Source: JAZGGS01 sp963764825 (GTDB taxonomy: Bacteria; Bacteroidota; Ignavibacteria; Ignavibacteriales; Ignavibacteriaceae). From it: DNA of 64,000 nucleotides. A model generated the notes under the pieces. That model was not told where the DNA came from, made no database searches, and saw nothing but the letters and a program-made list of their open reading frames with translations. The DNA lies in assembly GCA_963764825.1 (NCBI GenBank), contig CAVXUA010000017.1, forward strand, positions 16,559-80,558, in the 5' to 3' direction. Made by a program: the position numbers and the translations under genes. Numbering within the stretch: the first letter of the stretch is position 1; the number at the start of each line of letters is the position of its first letter. Shown here piece after piece: positions 50,656-60,753 of the stretch.

Positions 50656-53202
50656 TTATAAAACTTTTACCAGGAGTACCGTGATATCATCATTTACTTC
50701 GGCTGTACCACGGAAGGTGCTTAAGGAATGCAATATCTCTTCCATTATTTCTGTGGATCGGTGCGTAGATTTATTCTTAAGAATTGTAGTTAGTTTATCT
50801 TCACCAAAAAGCTCATTTGACTCATTCATTGCTTCGGTTACGCCGTCTGTAAAGAAAGCATATATTTGCCCGGGATTTAGTTTTAGTTTTTCTTCAACAA
50901 GCGAGCGCTCAAAGATTACACCTTTTTCCAGTCCTACTCCAATCCCCTGGGTGCGGTAAGATTCTACTGTTCCGTTGCTAGCCGTAAGAATCGGCATATG
51001 CCCAGCACGACAGAATGTAACTGTTCCTTCATCAAGATCGAATAATGCCAGCGTCATTGTAATAAACCAGTTGCGTTCAATCTCCTCATACATTCGTTTG
51101 TTCACATCAACAAGTATCTCTTTAGGTGTTTTACCACCTGTGCAGTAAAGTTTTATCATTGTTTGCAGCTTGGTCATATAAAGTGATGCGGAGAGACCCT
51201 TGCCGGAAACATCACCAACTACTACAAAAAGTTTTGAAGCTGATCCATCTACAGGAAGCAGATCAAAATAATCGCCGCCAACCTGCATTGCCGGAATCAT
51301 CTCACCGCAGATATCAAGGTTACCTATTTCGGGAATACACGCCGGGAGTAATCCCTGCTGTATCTTCCTGGCAAGATCAAGGTCTCTTTCAATCTTCTTC
51401 TTTTCAATTTCAGTTTCATACAACCGGGAATTTTCAATAGATACAGCCGCCTGGTTTGCTGCAGCCCATAACAGTTCAAGATCTTTTCCTGCAAATCGTG
51501 AACCTGAATGCTTTAAACCAAATAAAAGTAATCCAACCGGTTTCGATTTTACCATCATTGGGATAATTGTATGAATTCCTTCCTCAAGTAATCTTTCTGC
51601 TTTTTCATCAAGAAAGACTGAATTGAAATCAGACTGTTCAACTGAAGGGTATTTTGTAATTAAGAATTTTTCTTTTAAGAATTCCGGGATCCTCGATTCT
51701 GTAATCACGCATTCTTTATTATTAATTCCTACACTTTCAACAAGCTTTAATTCTTCTTTATCTTCTCTTAGTAAAATTCCGAACGTATCAATTTTTAAAG
51801 CATCAACAAATGATTTCTTCATTAGCTCCAGGATATTTTCCCGTCCCACAACTGTTGCAAGTTCATTGCTAAGATTAACAAGTACCTGCTGATGGGCGAA
51901 TTGTTCAGGATAAAATCTTTTAGTAAGAAAATCCTGGAACTTATTTTTAGTAGATTGAAAAACGAGGGCAAAGATTATAAAAAATACCCCGGCAACAATT
52001 CCCTGGTTTTCAACTCCTAGAAATGAACTAATACTTTGACCGGCAACGTAAATAACAAAAAAGTAAATAGCTGCAACGGACACCGTAGCTGTACCATAAA
52101 TAATTGTGTTCTTAACTACAATACTTACATCCATCAACTGATATTTAAAAATGGCATAAGCAAAAATGAGAGGCACAATTGCTATCAATATTATTGGTGT
52201 GTAGTATTCAGGTGAATTAAAAAACGTATCTGCAATTGCAGGTGCTATTTGAGCAGCATATAATCCAACAGCAAGCCCAAAAGTTACCGCAATCAACATT
52301 AACAATACTGGTTTCCTTTTTTCTTTAGATTTAATCCTTCGGTACTGCACTATAAGTGCGATCCATGCAGTAACGTTTGCAAATAATGCAAAATATCTAA
52401 GTGACTCAAGTCCCTGAATAAAAATCATTTGCCCAATTATACCGTTGAAAGCTAATACGGCAGATAGAATAGCCAAAACTGATATGGAAGCAGGTAATAT
52501 GATTATTATTTTTTTTACCCATTTCTTCTCAGCAAATTTAAATTGAGTTGGAAAGTTCCAGAAGAAATAATTCATAATAAAGGGAAGAAAGCTAATGCCA
52601 ATTAGCGATAAACTACCGATCAATACAGCCAGGAATCCAAAATCGTTGAAGAACTTATAAAAGTCTAAAAGTGTAGCCATAGCAATTAATACAGTTAGTA
52701 CACCGATAAAGTAGAAAAGTTTATGGATCCTTCCATCCGGTTTTGCGCTGAGAACAATAAATCCTATCAGGATCCAGAAGAGAGCACTTAGTGAACTAGC
52801 AAGATTGTCAAATTGAATAAGTTTCTTCACATAAACTCTAGTGTTTAAAATATTACCATCTCGCATAACTTTGTAATCCGCATAATCACCGCTGGAAAAT
52901 CCGTTTAATATCTGCTGTGCCTGAAAAGTTCTGTAAAGAACTTTACCATCTATTTCAAGAAGCTGATCTCCGTTTCTAATTCCTGCATTCCATGTTACCC
53001 CTTCTACTTTAACAACATCGAAGAATATAGCAGTGCTATCCTTGCTTACTTTTTTAGGTATCCATAAGCATTCATCATTGCTTGTTACTCTTACAGCAAC
53101 AGCAAAATATATGTTAATCAGTGCAATACCGATCAAAATTATTGAAACGATTGCAATTAAATTCGAACGATATTTTAACATTATTGATTTTAAGCTTCTC
53201 AT
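50656..53202 (-). CDS. Membrane PP2C (RsbU/SpoIIE-type) phosphatase with PDZ-like and GAF domains
   Basis: 848 residues, intact. N-terminal membrane helix (LIAIVSIILIGIALINIYFA), a PDZ-like domain (IFFDVVKVEGVTWNAGIRNG, DQLLEIDGKVLYRTFQAQQI), about eight membrane helices, a GAF domain (DALKIDTFGILLREDKEELK), helix ARKIQQGLLPACIPE and the phosphatase with MQVGGDYFDLLPVD, VVVGDVSGKGLSASLYM, CRAGHMPILTA, FFTDGVTEAMN and NDDITVLLVKVL. The aspartates for two metals are present. It should dephosphorylate a STAS antagonist such as the one at 55326. It is the last gene of the operon, and its 3' end is copied in the 125-bp elements. Confidence 0.93.
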   Translation of the reverse strand: MRSLKSIMLKYRSNLIAIVSIILIGIALINIYFAVAVRVTSNDECLWIPKKVSKDSTAIFFDVVKVEGVTWNAGIRNGDQLLEIDGKVLYRTFQAQQILNGFSSGDYADYKVMRDGNILNTRVYVKKLIQFDNLASSLSALFWILIGFIVLSAKPDGRIHKLFYFIGVLTVLIAMATLLDFYKFFNDFGFLAVLIGSLSLIGISFLPFIMNYFFWNFPTQFKFAEKKWVKKIIIILPASISVLAILSAVLAFNGIIGQMIFIQGLESLRYFALFANVTAWIALIVQYRRIKSKEKRKPVLLMLIAVTFGLAVGLYAAQIAPAIADTFFNSPEYYTPIILIAIVPLIFAYAIFKYQLMDVSIVVKNTIIYGTATVSVAAIYFFVIYVAGQSISSFLGVENQGIVAGVFFIIFALVFQSTKNKFQDFLTKRFYPEQFAHQQVLVNLSNELATVVGRENILELMKKSFVDALKIDTFGILLREDKEELKLVESVGINNKECVITESRIPEFLKEKFLITKYPSVEQSDFNSVFLDEKAERLLEEGIHTIIPMMVKSKPVGLLLFGLKHSGSRFAGKDLELLWAAANQAAVSIENSRLYETEIEKKKIERDLDLARKIQQGLLPACIPEIGNLDICGEMIPAMQVGGDYFDLLPVDGSASKLFVVVGDVSGKGLSASLYMTKLQTMIKLYCTGGKTPKEILVDVNKRMYEEIERNWFITMTLALFDLDEGTVTFCRAGHMPILTASNGTVESYRTQGIGVGLEKGVIFERSLVEEKLKLNPGQIYAFFTDGVTEAMNESNELFGEDKLTTILKNKSTHRSTEIMEEILHSLSTFRGTAEVNDDITVLLVKVL

Positions 53203-53206
53203 AACT

Positions 53207-54886
53207 TTACCGTACCTTAATTACTAGCATTGTAATATCATCGGATTGTGTAACGCCGGAAGCAAAATTTTGAACTTCTGTTTTAATTCCGTTCATTATT
53301 TCATTAGCCGGTTCATCTTTAATAGATAGAGCTATTCTCTCCAGTCTTTCATCAGAAAACTCTTCCCGATCTTTATTCATCGCTTCCGAAACTCCATCGG
53401 TGAACATAATTATCACATCATCTTTTTTGAGTTCGATCTCTTCAGAGATGTATGGAAAATCCGTCTTCATCACTCCGAGTATCATTCCCCCTTTTTCAAG
53501 TTTATCGATCTTACTGTTTCTTATGAGGAGCGGAGGATTATGTCCGGCATTTACATAAGTAAAGGTATTCTTTTTAATATTAACAATTCCCCAGAAAAAA
53601 GTTATAAACCTGCCGTCCGTTGTGTTTCCTGAAATTAAATCATTTATCAACCCTGTTGCTTCATCAATCTTCATTCCTTGTTTACAAATAACCTGTAAGA
53701 ACGCCTGTATGTTAGCCATCATAAGTGAAGCGGGAACACCCTTGCCGGAAACGTCTGCAATTGCAATGCAAAAATTATCTTCATCAAGCGGGATAACATC
53801 GTAATAATCACCGCCAACCTGTTTTGAAGAAATATTAAGTGCCGCTATATCAAAGTTATCGAAACGGGGAATATTAAGAGGTAAAAGGTTGCGCTGTATA
53901 TCACGAGCAAGGTCCAATTCTTCTTCCAGTTTACGTTTTTCAAGTTCTTCAAGAAACAACCTTTTATTTTCAAGCGAAATTATTGCAAGACTTCCTACAG
54001 AAAAAATAAATTCGATATCAGTTTCGTTGTAAGGTTGGTTGTTAACACTTTTGCCCAGCAGAATCAGTCCTTTTGTCTTTCCCTGTATCTCCATAGAAAC
54101 AATAAGTTCAACTCCGAGATGATAAATTTTGGTATATTCCTTTTCCAAACGCTTTTTGCCAATGGAGTTATCAGAAAATGTCAAATCATATTCATTTAGA
54201 TTTTTTATAAGCTCATCTTTTCCAAATTTACTTTCGAGTACATCAATCCCTGTTTCGTTAAAAGTAACTACCGCATATTTAGAAACAAGGAACTGTCCAA
54301 TAACAGAAAATATAAGCAGCTTTGCAACTTTTGTCGATTCGGAAAACATTCCGAATTCTTTACTCAGTTCGAAAAGTGAGCTCAACCGATGTAGACGTGA
54401 ATCAAGTCTACGGTTTACTTTTTTTAATTCACCAAACACAACAGAGTTTTGAATAGCTGTTGCAGATATATTAAGAATAGTTCCTAAAAATTCCAGGTCA
54501 TCACTAGTATAATCGCTTTTATTAAGTTTTTCACCAAGGCAAACAATTCCAACACAATCATCAGATGAACTTATCTTTTGTACCGCTTTTAAATTTGCCT
54601 TATTCATAAATGCTTTTAATTCATCTTTAGAAGTGCAATCAGGATTTGCATTTAAATCCGGGAAAAGCTTAAGTACATTTTCCGACACTCCTTTTGAATG
54701 CTTAAGTACTATCTTACCATTTTCACTAAGAGCTATTAAACCCCTCGTTGCAAGAAATTTGCCGAGACAGGTAAGCATAACGTTATTAAGTATAAAATTC
54801 AGGTCGATGCTGGAATTAATTATACTGCTGAATTCTACAAGTGCGGTAAGGTTTCGCTTTAGTTTAAAATTGCTTGAATCACTCAT
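53207..54886 (-). CDS. GAF-domain PP2C (RsbU/SpoIIE-type) phosphatase
   Basis: 559 residues, soluble. Two GAF-like regions (NFILNNVMLTCLGKFLATRG; VSMEIQGKTKGLILLGKSVN), linker ARDIQRNLLPLNIPRFDNFD, then QVGGDYYDVIPLDEDN, IAIADVSGKGVPASLMMAN, NAGHNPPLLIRN, MFTDGVSEAMNKD and DDITMLVIKVR. The start shares a base with the end of the RsbW-like gene. It responds presumably to a cytoplasmic ligand through the GAF domains. Confidence 0.92.
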   Translation of the reverse strand: MSDSSNFKLKRNLTALVEFSSIINSSIDLNFILNNVMLTCLGKFLATRGLIALSENGKIVLKHSKGVSENVLKLFPDLNANPDCTSKDELKAFMNKANLKAVQKISSSDDCVGIVCLGEKLNKSDYTSDDLEFLGTILNISATAIQNSVVFGELKKVNRRLDSRLHRLSSLFELSKEFGMFSESTKVAKLLIFSVIGQFLVSKYAVVTFNETGIDVLESKFGKDELIKNLNEYDLTFSDNSIGKKRLEKEYTKIYHLGVELIVSMEIQGKTKGLILLGKSVNNQPYNETDIEFIFSVGSLAIISLENKRLFLEELEKRKLEEELDLARDIQRNLLPLNIPRFDNFDIAALNISSKQVGGDYYDVIPLDEDNFCIAIADVSGKGVPASLMMANIQAFLQVICKQGMKIDEATGLINDLISGNTTDGRFITFFWGIVNIKKNTFTYVNAGHNPPLLIRNSKIDKLEKGGMILGVMKTDFPYISEEIELKKDDVIIMFTDGVSEAMNKDREEFSDERLERIALSIKDEPANEIMNGIKTEVQNFASGVTQSDDITMLVIKVR

Positions 54887-55329
54887 TAACTTTGCGATTC
54901 GTTAATATTTTTAGAGAGAAGCACCTGGTTATATTTACCAGGGATAGATATATATTTTACTTCATCCATTAATGTTTTCATAAGGTACATACCAAGTCCG
55001 CCTACTTTTCTTTCATCGTAATACTTACGTAAATCCGGATCGGGAACAATATCTGGATCAAAAGAATTTCCGTAATCGATTATAAGAATTGTAAATTTTT
55101 TATGATTGTATTTCAACTCTATTTTAATTTCACCATCGGGTAAAGAATGGTATGCATGTTTTATAATATTGGTACACGCTTCATCAACTGCAAGCATAAT
55201 ATTCTCGATCGTTTCCTTCTTAATGCCTGCACTAAACGCATTGCGGCTTATAAAGTCTCTAATATCTGAAAGATTTTCGGTCTTACTTTTTACAATAAGC
55301 TCTTTATTATTTGTTGTTTCGTTATTCAA
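54886..55329 (-). CDS. RsbW/SpoIIAB-like anti-sigma serine kinase
   Basis: 147 residues. HATPase motifs AVDEACTNIIKHAYHSLPDG (N-box), LIIDYGNSFDPDIVPDP (D-box) and GGLGMYLMKTLMDEV (G-box) identify the GHKL kinase family of anti-sigma factors. Such a protein binds a sigma factor or another target, and phosphorylates the STAS antagonist. The start overlaps the STAS gene by four bases (ATGA type), which is usual for these pairs. Confidence 0.92.
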   Translation of the reverse strand: MNNETTNNKELIVKSKTENLSDIRDFISRNAFSAGIKKETIENIMLAVDEACTNIIKHAYHSLPDGEIKIELKYNHKKFTILIIDYGNSFDPDIVPDPDLRKYYDERKVGGLGMYLMKTLMDEVKYISIPGKYNQVLLSKNINESQS

Positions 55330-55682
55330 TTCGAACTCTCTTTAAACTTATTTATTGCTTCATTTTCAGTTTTAAAGATCTCGTAGAGCAGCGGAAAACC
55401 GAGCAGGTCGAATATGTTAAAAACCTTGTCGCTCATAGTTGAAAGTTTTATATCGCCTTTATTTTCCCGTATCTTTTCTATGTAAGCCATAAAAACTCCA
55501 AGACCGGCACTGCTTATGTAAGCCAGCTCTTCAAAGTTCACAACAATTTTAAATCTATTATTATCAATCAGCTGGGTGAAATTTTCTTCAAGTGCCGGAG
55601 CAGTATGTGCATCCAGATAACCCTTAAGATTTATAACACTTACGTTATCTTTTTCTATAATTGCGGTGCTGAATTCTGCCAT
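55326..55682 (-). CDS. RsbV/SpoIIAA-like STAS anti-sigma factor antagonist
   Basis: 118 residues. STAS domain: STAIIEKDNVSVINLKGYLD, DNNRFKIVVNFEELAYISSA with the phosphorylatable serine in YISSAGLGVFMAY, and IKLSTMSDKVFNIFDLLGF. Unphosphorylated, it would sequester the RsbW-like kinase encoded next. The start lies 28 bases inside the end of the upstream phosphatase gene. Confidence 0.93.
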   Translation of the reverse strand: MAEFSTAIIEKDNVSVINLKGYLDAHTAPALEENFTQLIDNNRFKIVVNFEELAYISSAGLGVFMAYIEKIRENKGDIKLSTMSDKVFNIFDLLGFPLLYEIFKTENEAINKFKESSN

Positions 55683-57796
55683 TCTTTCTCTCCATTATTG
55701 TTAAATTGTTGCTTGTCCCGTCCTTCTTCATCAGATCGGCGGGATTTCCACTTTAATATAACCAAAGTTATATCATCATACTGCGAATGATCTTTAGAAA
55801 ATAAAGTTACTTCTTTAATGACTCTACTTGCCAGTTCGTGCGCGCTTATTTCATTATTTTCAACTAATAACTCGGTAAAATACTCTTCGCCAAAGTCATC
55901 AAGAGAATCGTTCTTGGCTTCAGTTATTCCATCAGTAAATAACACTATCGTATCATTTTCAATAAGATCAACATTCATTTCATCAAGGGTATGTTCAAAG
56001 TAATCAGTATCACTTAAACCGAGACCAAGACCTAATGGTTTAATCTGTTCCACCGATTCCCCTCTTAAAAGTAGCACAGGGCAATGCCCGGCTCTTGCTA
56101 AATATAATTTCTCTTTATTTAGGTCTATTAAACCGTAAGCAGCACTTACAAATGTTTTGCTATCCAGAGTGTTAATCAGAATTTGGTTTGCTTTGATAAG
56201 TATTTCTTTTGGCTGCTCTATAGTTTTTGACAGTGACTCAAAAATTCCTTTTACTTCTGCCATTATAAATGCCGCAGAAATCCCTTTACCGGAAACATCT
56301 GCAATTACAAATCCAAGTTTTGTTTCGCTTATAGGAAAGAAATCATAGTAATCTCCGCCAACTTCAAAGGCAGGTATAAATACAGAAGAGATCTCGAGCC
56401 CTTTGTAATCAGGATTTTTTTCCGGCAAAATTTTCCTCTGTATTTCGCGTGCAACATCAAGTTCTTTTTCAAGTCTCTCTTTTTCTATCGATTCTTCAAG
56501 CAGGCGCGAGTTTTCAATTGAGACAGAAGCATATTCTGAAAAAGTGGTTATTGCTTTTTTATCCTCATCATTAAAATCTCTATCCTCTATTCTTGCAGCC
56601 ACTAAAATTCCTTTAATTTCTCCACGTGCTTTAAGGGGTGAAACTGCAATCCGGTTAATGTTTTTTTCAGTTTTTATATTTCTTCCATTTTTATTAAGAT
56701 TATAAAATTTTGTATCGCCGGAAGTTTGCCAACCGCTTTTACTTAATATGAATTTGTTAATTATCCCGGAATCTACAATACCAATGTTTTTATTTGCAAT
56801 AGAGATAAACTCATCATCATCTTTATTCTTCCAGATAATCCATGATGCATCTGCATGGCTTACTCTTAGAGTGATATCGGTAACTGTTTCTGCAAGATCG
56901 TTAAAATCAAGTACTTGCGTTATCAGTTTACTAAAATATTGAAGGGAAGAAACTTCTTCTGCTTTCCTGTCATAAGCTTCGGCTGTAGGAAGATGAAACA
57001 GGGTTGTGAAGAAGAGCATAGTAAAATAGATCGCTCCGTAAAGCATTGTAATGGAGGCAAGCTGTTTAAGGGCAGGAGAAAATGTACCCAACATCTGGCT
57101 GTGGATGTTAGTGCCCGTATTGCTGCTAAAGTTTACAATAAAGAGTACGGTTATAACTATTGATAAAATTAAAAGATAGACTTTCTCTTTTTTAACAAGA
57201 AATGCTATCCAGGAAATCTTAACAGAATTAAAAAGTATAAGTAAAACTGATAGTATAAAAAATGTATCGCTGATAAATGAGAACTCTTTGGAATCTGAAA
57301 AGTGCGCCGAGACTGAAGCAAGAAAAATAAAAGCCAGCATTGTGTTAAAGTAAACCTTAAGATTTTTACTCTGTCCAAAAAAGTGAAAGTGTCTTAATGC
57401 TAATAAAACGTATGCAATAAAACTGATGATCAAAAGGATGTACAATACTGAAACAAAATTATATACCAATCCCGGGTTATTCAGTCTTTCATTGACATTA
57501 TCAAAAAGTACAGACATTATGAGTGCAGCAAAGCTGATTATAAAAAAGATGAATGCGTTCATAATTCCAACGTTCATAATGAAGGAGAGCGGGGCAAAAT
57601 CTTTTTTATAAAAATAATTATATATGGAAAGTACTAGAAAAATAATAGTAAGAAAGATAAGAAGATCGAGAATTACGATTAAAGTAATAGAATCGGAATT
57701 GCCGAAAAACACTTTAAACAGGAAAAGTGTGAGAGCAGAAAGCAGGAAAAACTGGAACTGCGAGTTCTTAAATATATTTACAGATATGGCGCTCAT
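55655..57796 (-). CDS. Membrane PP2C (RsbU/SpoIIE-type) phosphatase with GAF domain
   Basis: 713 residues. About seven to eight membrane helices (FFLLSALTLFLFKVFFG ... LASITMLYGAIYFTMLFFTT), a GAF domain (LRVSHADASWIIWKNKDDDE, VSPLKARGEIKGILVAARIE), linker AREIQRKILPEKNPDYKGLE, then FEVGGDYYDFFPISE, FVIADVSGKGISAAFIMAE, RAGHCPVLLLRG, LFTDGITEAKND and DDITLVILKWK. First gene of a five-gene operon on the minus strand. Its membrane part suggests sensing of the envelope. Confidence 0.92.
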   Translation of the reverse strand: MSAISVNIFKNSQFQFFLLSALTLFLFKVFFGNSDSITLIVILDLLIFLTIIFLVLSIYNYFYKKDFAPLSFIMNVGIMNAFIFFIISFAALIMSVLFDNVNERLNNPGLVYNFVSVLYILLIISFIAYVLLALRHFHFFGQSKNLKVYFNTMLAFIFLASVSAHFSDSKEFSFISDTFFILSVLLILFNSVKISWIAFLVKKEKVYLLILSIVITVLFIVNFSSNTGTNIHSQMLGTFSPALKQLASITMLYGAIYFTMLFFTTLFHLPTAEAYDRKAEEVSSLQYFSKLITQVLDFNDLAETVTDITLRVSHADASWIIWKNKDDDEFISIANKNIGIVDSGIINKFILSKSGWQTSGDTKFYNLNKNGRNIKTEKNINRIAVSPLKARGEIKGILVAARIEDRDFNDEDKKAITTFSEYASVSIENSRLLEESIEKERLEKELDVAREIQRKILPEKNPDYKGLEISSVFIPAFEVGGDYYDFFPISETKLGFVIADVSGKGISAAFIMAEVKGIFESLSKTIEQPKEILIKANQILINTLDSKTFVSAAYGLIDLNKEKLYLARAGHCPVLLLRGESVEQIKPLGLGLGLSDTDYFEHTLDEMNVDLIENDTIVLFTDGITEAKNDSLDDFGEEYFTELLVENNEISAHELASRVIKEVTLFSKDHSQYDDITLVILKWKSRRSDEEGRDKQQFNNNGEKEWQNSAPQL

Positions 57797-57993
57797 TTAC
57801 TCTTTGTTAATTTATGCAATTCCAGATAAAATTAAAGCCAGGTAATTTGAAATTTCAAAATCATTTTATGTAAACCGAGAAGGAAAATAAGCTATTTTTT
57901 GAGATATGTAAAGAAATCCGGTATAAACGGAATATTATTAGGATGGCTGCAAATATAAAAAGAGAAATATGTTTGAAAAATGATTTTGGATGG

Positions 57994-58020
57994 TAAAAAA
58001 GCCGCCCGGATGGAGCGGCT
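57994..58020 (-). terminator. Terminator after the anti-sigma gene
   Basis: AGCCGC/GCGGCT stem with a 9-base loop, followed on the minus strand by TTTTTACC. It separates the sigma/anti-sigma pair from the phosphatase operon. Confidence 0.88.
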
Positions 58021-58047
58021 CTCTGGAGTATGGATCAGCAAAAAATT

Positions 58048-59576
58048 TTATTTATTATTTTCTTTTCTTTCTTCTCTAAATTCGTGTCTCCATTCCTTCA
58101 TATCTTCGCGGAAATGATTTAATTCTTCGCGCAGCATTTTCATCTGCTCTTTCATCATTTCTTCATCGTAATAAGGAAATGCATCATCAAATTCAAACCT
58201 GAATTTGTTAGCCATGGAATCATTAAAATATTCGAATTGCTTCCAGTTGTAAGAGTTGATTGAATCAATTAATATTTCGTTCGAATTGAGAAGAGAGTCT
58301 AAATTATAATTTTCGTAATTATATTCATACGTTTGAAGTGAGTCATCTTCATAATATTCTATTCTAAAACCTTGCTGTAAATGTTCAATCTCTGGAATAT
58401 GGACAGTTATTTGATCAAAGTTCTTAGTCGCTATTTTAATAATTTCATTTATGCTGTCAAGATCAGGAATATCAAATTCAGGGATTTCGAAATGAGAGAG
58501 ATTCACACGGCAATTATTGGAATCGATAATAATGTGGAACATCTCTTCGCGCTCTGATCTTTTTTCTAATCTGTTGAATGTTGAATCGTAACGGATATTT
58601 ATTTTAACCTTAGCCAGTTTTTCATTAGTCTCATTAAGGTGAATCTGCACTTCCTTTAAGTGATCTTCATACTCTTCGAAATCAAATTCAAATCTTTCAG
58701 AAAAGATTGAATCGGGTGTAAGGAAAATATAATTATGTTCGGGTGTTTCCTTAAGCAGGTTAACAGCGTTTACAATCTGCACACGGTCTTCGTTCGAAAA
58801 ACCGGTGGGAACAACTTTATAATATTCTTCTTTGTTCAAATTTTCAGCAAGTACAAGCAGATCAGCAAAAATTGCTTCCCGGTAATTCCATAAATTAGGA
58901 TTTATCGCAACGGTATTATTCTCATTAACCAGCACCTGCGATTCCAAAGCTTCTGCATAACCTCCAATAACCGAATCAACTTTAATCCGCTTTGTTTTTC
59001 ATCAAGCTTTAATGCCTGAATGAATTTCTTATAGTTACTTCCTTCTTCATAACTGGCGGTTTTAATCTCAAAATATTCTTTACCTGTTTCATCATACCCA
59101 AGATGAAGATATTGATTACGTGAGTTATCAAGTGGAAGTTCATTATTAAAGGCAAAGTTGAAAATATCTTCGTTGTTAAGATCGGCAGCAAATAATACCG
59201 GTTGAAGGTTTTCTTTATAAAATCCCGCAATGTTAGTTTTTTGTTCTTCCCAAAAATTATAAATAATATTCCGGGTTGAACTTTAAGACAACCATCAAAA
59301 AAATTGTAACTGCGCCCAGACCAAATGCAGGGTACCATTTCTTTAATTTTTAATAAGCTGATTTGCCCTTATCAAGCTCAGCCATTACCTTTGATTCAAA
59401 AAGGGTGATTCCGGAATCCGTTCAATTCTAAGGTTAAGTTTTTTAATCTTTTAATTCTTCAAGCTGTTCCTCAGCTCTAATGAAGAAAGAAGCTTTTCTA
59501 ATTTCAATTTCTCCGGCGAAAGCTCCTCATCTATATAACCCGATAATAATTTAAAATATTTTTCCTTATTATTCAT
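58048..59576 (-). CDS. Transmembrane anti-sigma factor-like protein (several frameshifts)
   Basis: Start MNNKEKYFKLLSGYIDEELS at 59576 overlaps the sigma factor stop. Reading across shifts gives RIERIPESPFFESKVMAELD, a single membrane helix (WYPAFGLGAVTIFLMVVLKF) and a long extracytoplasmic part; the intact 3' piece (58048-58947) is 299 residues rich in Asp/Glu/Asn/Tyr (HFEIPEFDIPDLDSINEII, DDAFPYYDEEMMKEQMKMLR). The short N-terminal region plus helix is the usual shape of an ECF anti-sigma factor, without a clear zinc motif. The acidic periplasmic domain is unlike families I know. Confidence 0.65.
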
Positions 59577-60110
59577 ATATCAATTCTTTTTCCATTGGCT
59601 TTAATATGTTATTCAGTTTTTCTCTTGCACGGAAAATTCTAGATTTGACAGTTCCCATTTCGCATCGTAAAGATTCTGCAATTTCCTGATAACTGAATCC
59701 TTCAATATCCTTTAACAAGAAGCGGGACTCTTAATTTTACAGGTAATTCCGAAACCGCATCCATCACAATATTTGAAACGTCATTGTTTTCGACATGAAT
59801 TTCTACCGGTTACTTCCCCAGCCTCTTTAATGGCATAAAAATTTTTCGCACATTTTTTTTCCTTAAATGATCTTTACATTTATTCACGGTGATTCTATAT
59901 AGCCATGTTGTGAATTGAGATTCAAATCTGAAGTTTTTAAATTTTTATAAACAGTTATAAAAACTTCCTGCGCAATATCATCTACAGAACTGCTGTTACT
60001 AATTGTTAAATAGATTATATTTCTAACTTTTTCCTTATGTCTTCTAACCAACAACTGGAATGCGGAACTGTCGCCATCAATAAATCTCTTAATGAGCGAA
60101 AAATCATCAT
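59569..60110 (-). CDS. ECF-type RNA polymerase sigma factor (several frameshifts)
   Basis: Sigma region 2 is DFSLIKRFIDGDSSAFQLLV, VDDIAQEVFITVYKNL and FTTWLYRITVNKCKDHLRKK; region 4 is VSELPVKLRVPLLLKDIEGF followed by SYQEIAESLRCEMGTVKSRI and FRAREKLNNIL. That is a complete RpoE/SigW-type sigma. Frame changes occur near 59935, 59805, 59715 and by the start, where ATG codons at 60108 or 60105 fit after one missing base. The stop overlaps the anti-sigma start by three bases, so both are coupled. Confidence 0.85.
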
Positions 60111-60302
60111 CTAATTAAGTATTTGAGGTTGCGTCAAATCTTTATTTTTATTTTTTGAATTCATTTTTTAGACGGTAAAAAGGTTTAATTGTTCCATTAG
60201 AAGATTTTACATTAAATTTAACTTTGTATATAATTAACTGCTAACTATTATTTGCAAAAGTATGTCTACTTAAATTAGATCGAAAATTTAAAGGAGTATT
60301 CT

Positions 60303-60662
60303 ATGAAAATCAAAACTACTGAAAAATATGAAGCAGTAATACTCGAATTAAAGGGAAATGTGATGGGTGGCGATGATACAAAAGAATTTAATGAGTTTTG
60401 CATAAACTAATTGATGAAGGAAAAACAAGAGTTGTTTTAGATCTTGGCGGTGTTAAATTTATGAATAGTTCCGGATTAGGAATGTTAATTGGAGGACTTA
60501 CAACGATTAAAAAACCAAAGGGCACAAACTTGCAAACGTTACCGAAAAAATTGAAAGCTTTTAATAATTACAAAACTAATAACAATATTTGAGACCTACG
60601 ACTCTGTTGATAATGCAGTTAAATCTTTTTCAGTTAATCCAAATTTAACATTTTTTATATAA
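60303..60662 (+). CDS. Orphan STAS-domain anti-sigma factor antagonist (two to three frameshifts)
   Basis: Ribosome site AAAGGAGTATTCT precedes ATG at 60303. Frames join as MKIKTTEKYEAVILELKGNV, LIDEGKTRVVLDLGGVKFMN, the serine motif NSSGLGMLIGGLTTIKK, ANVTEKIESF and FETYDSVDNAVKSFS, ending at 60662. About 120 residues, the size of SpoIIAA/RsbV. No kinase or phosphatase gene is adjacent; the partner-switching operon 2.5 kb away on the other strand could supply them. Shifts near 60400 and 60525. Confidence 0.85.
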
Positions 60663-60667
60663 CTCAG

Positions 60668-60700
60668 AACTCCGGAGTTTATAATCCGGAGTTTTATTTT
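60668..60700 (+). terminator. Rho-independent terminator after the STAS gene
   Basis: AACTCCGGA/TCCGGAGTT, a perfect 9-bp stem with 8-base loop, then TTATTTT. Confidence 0.9.
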
Positions 60701-60753
60701 GCATTAAATATAATTCTTCCAAAAATTTATTTTTATTTAACAGGTTAATAATA

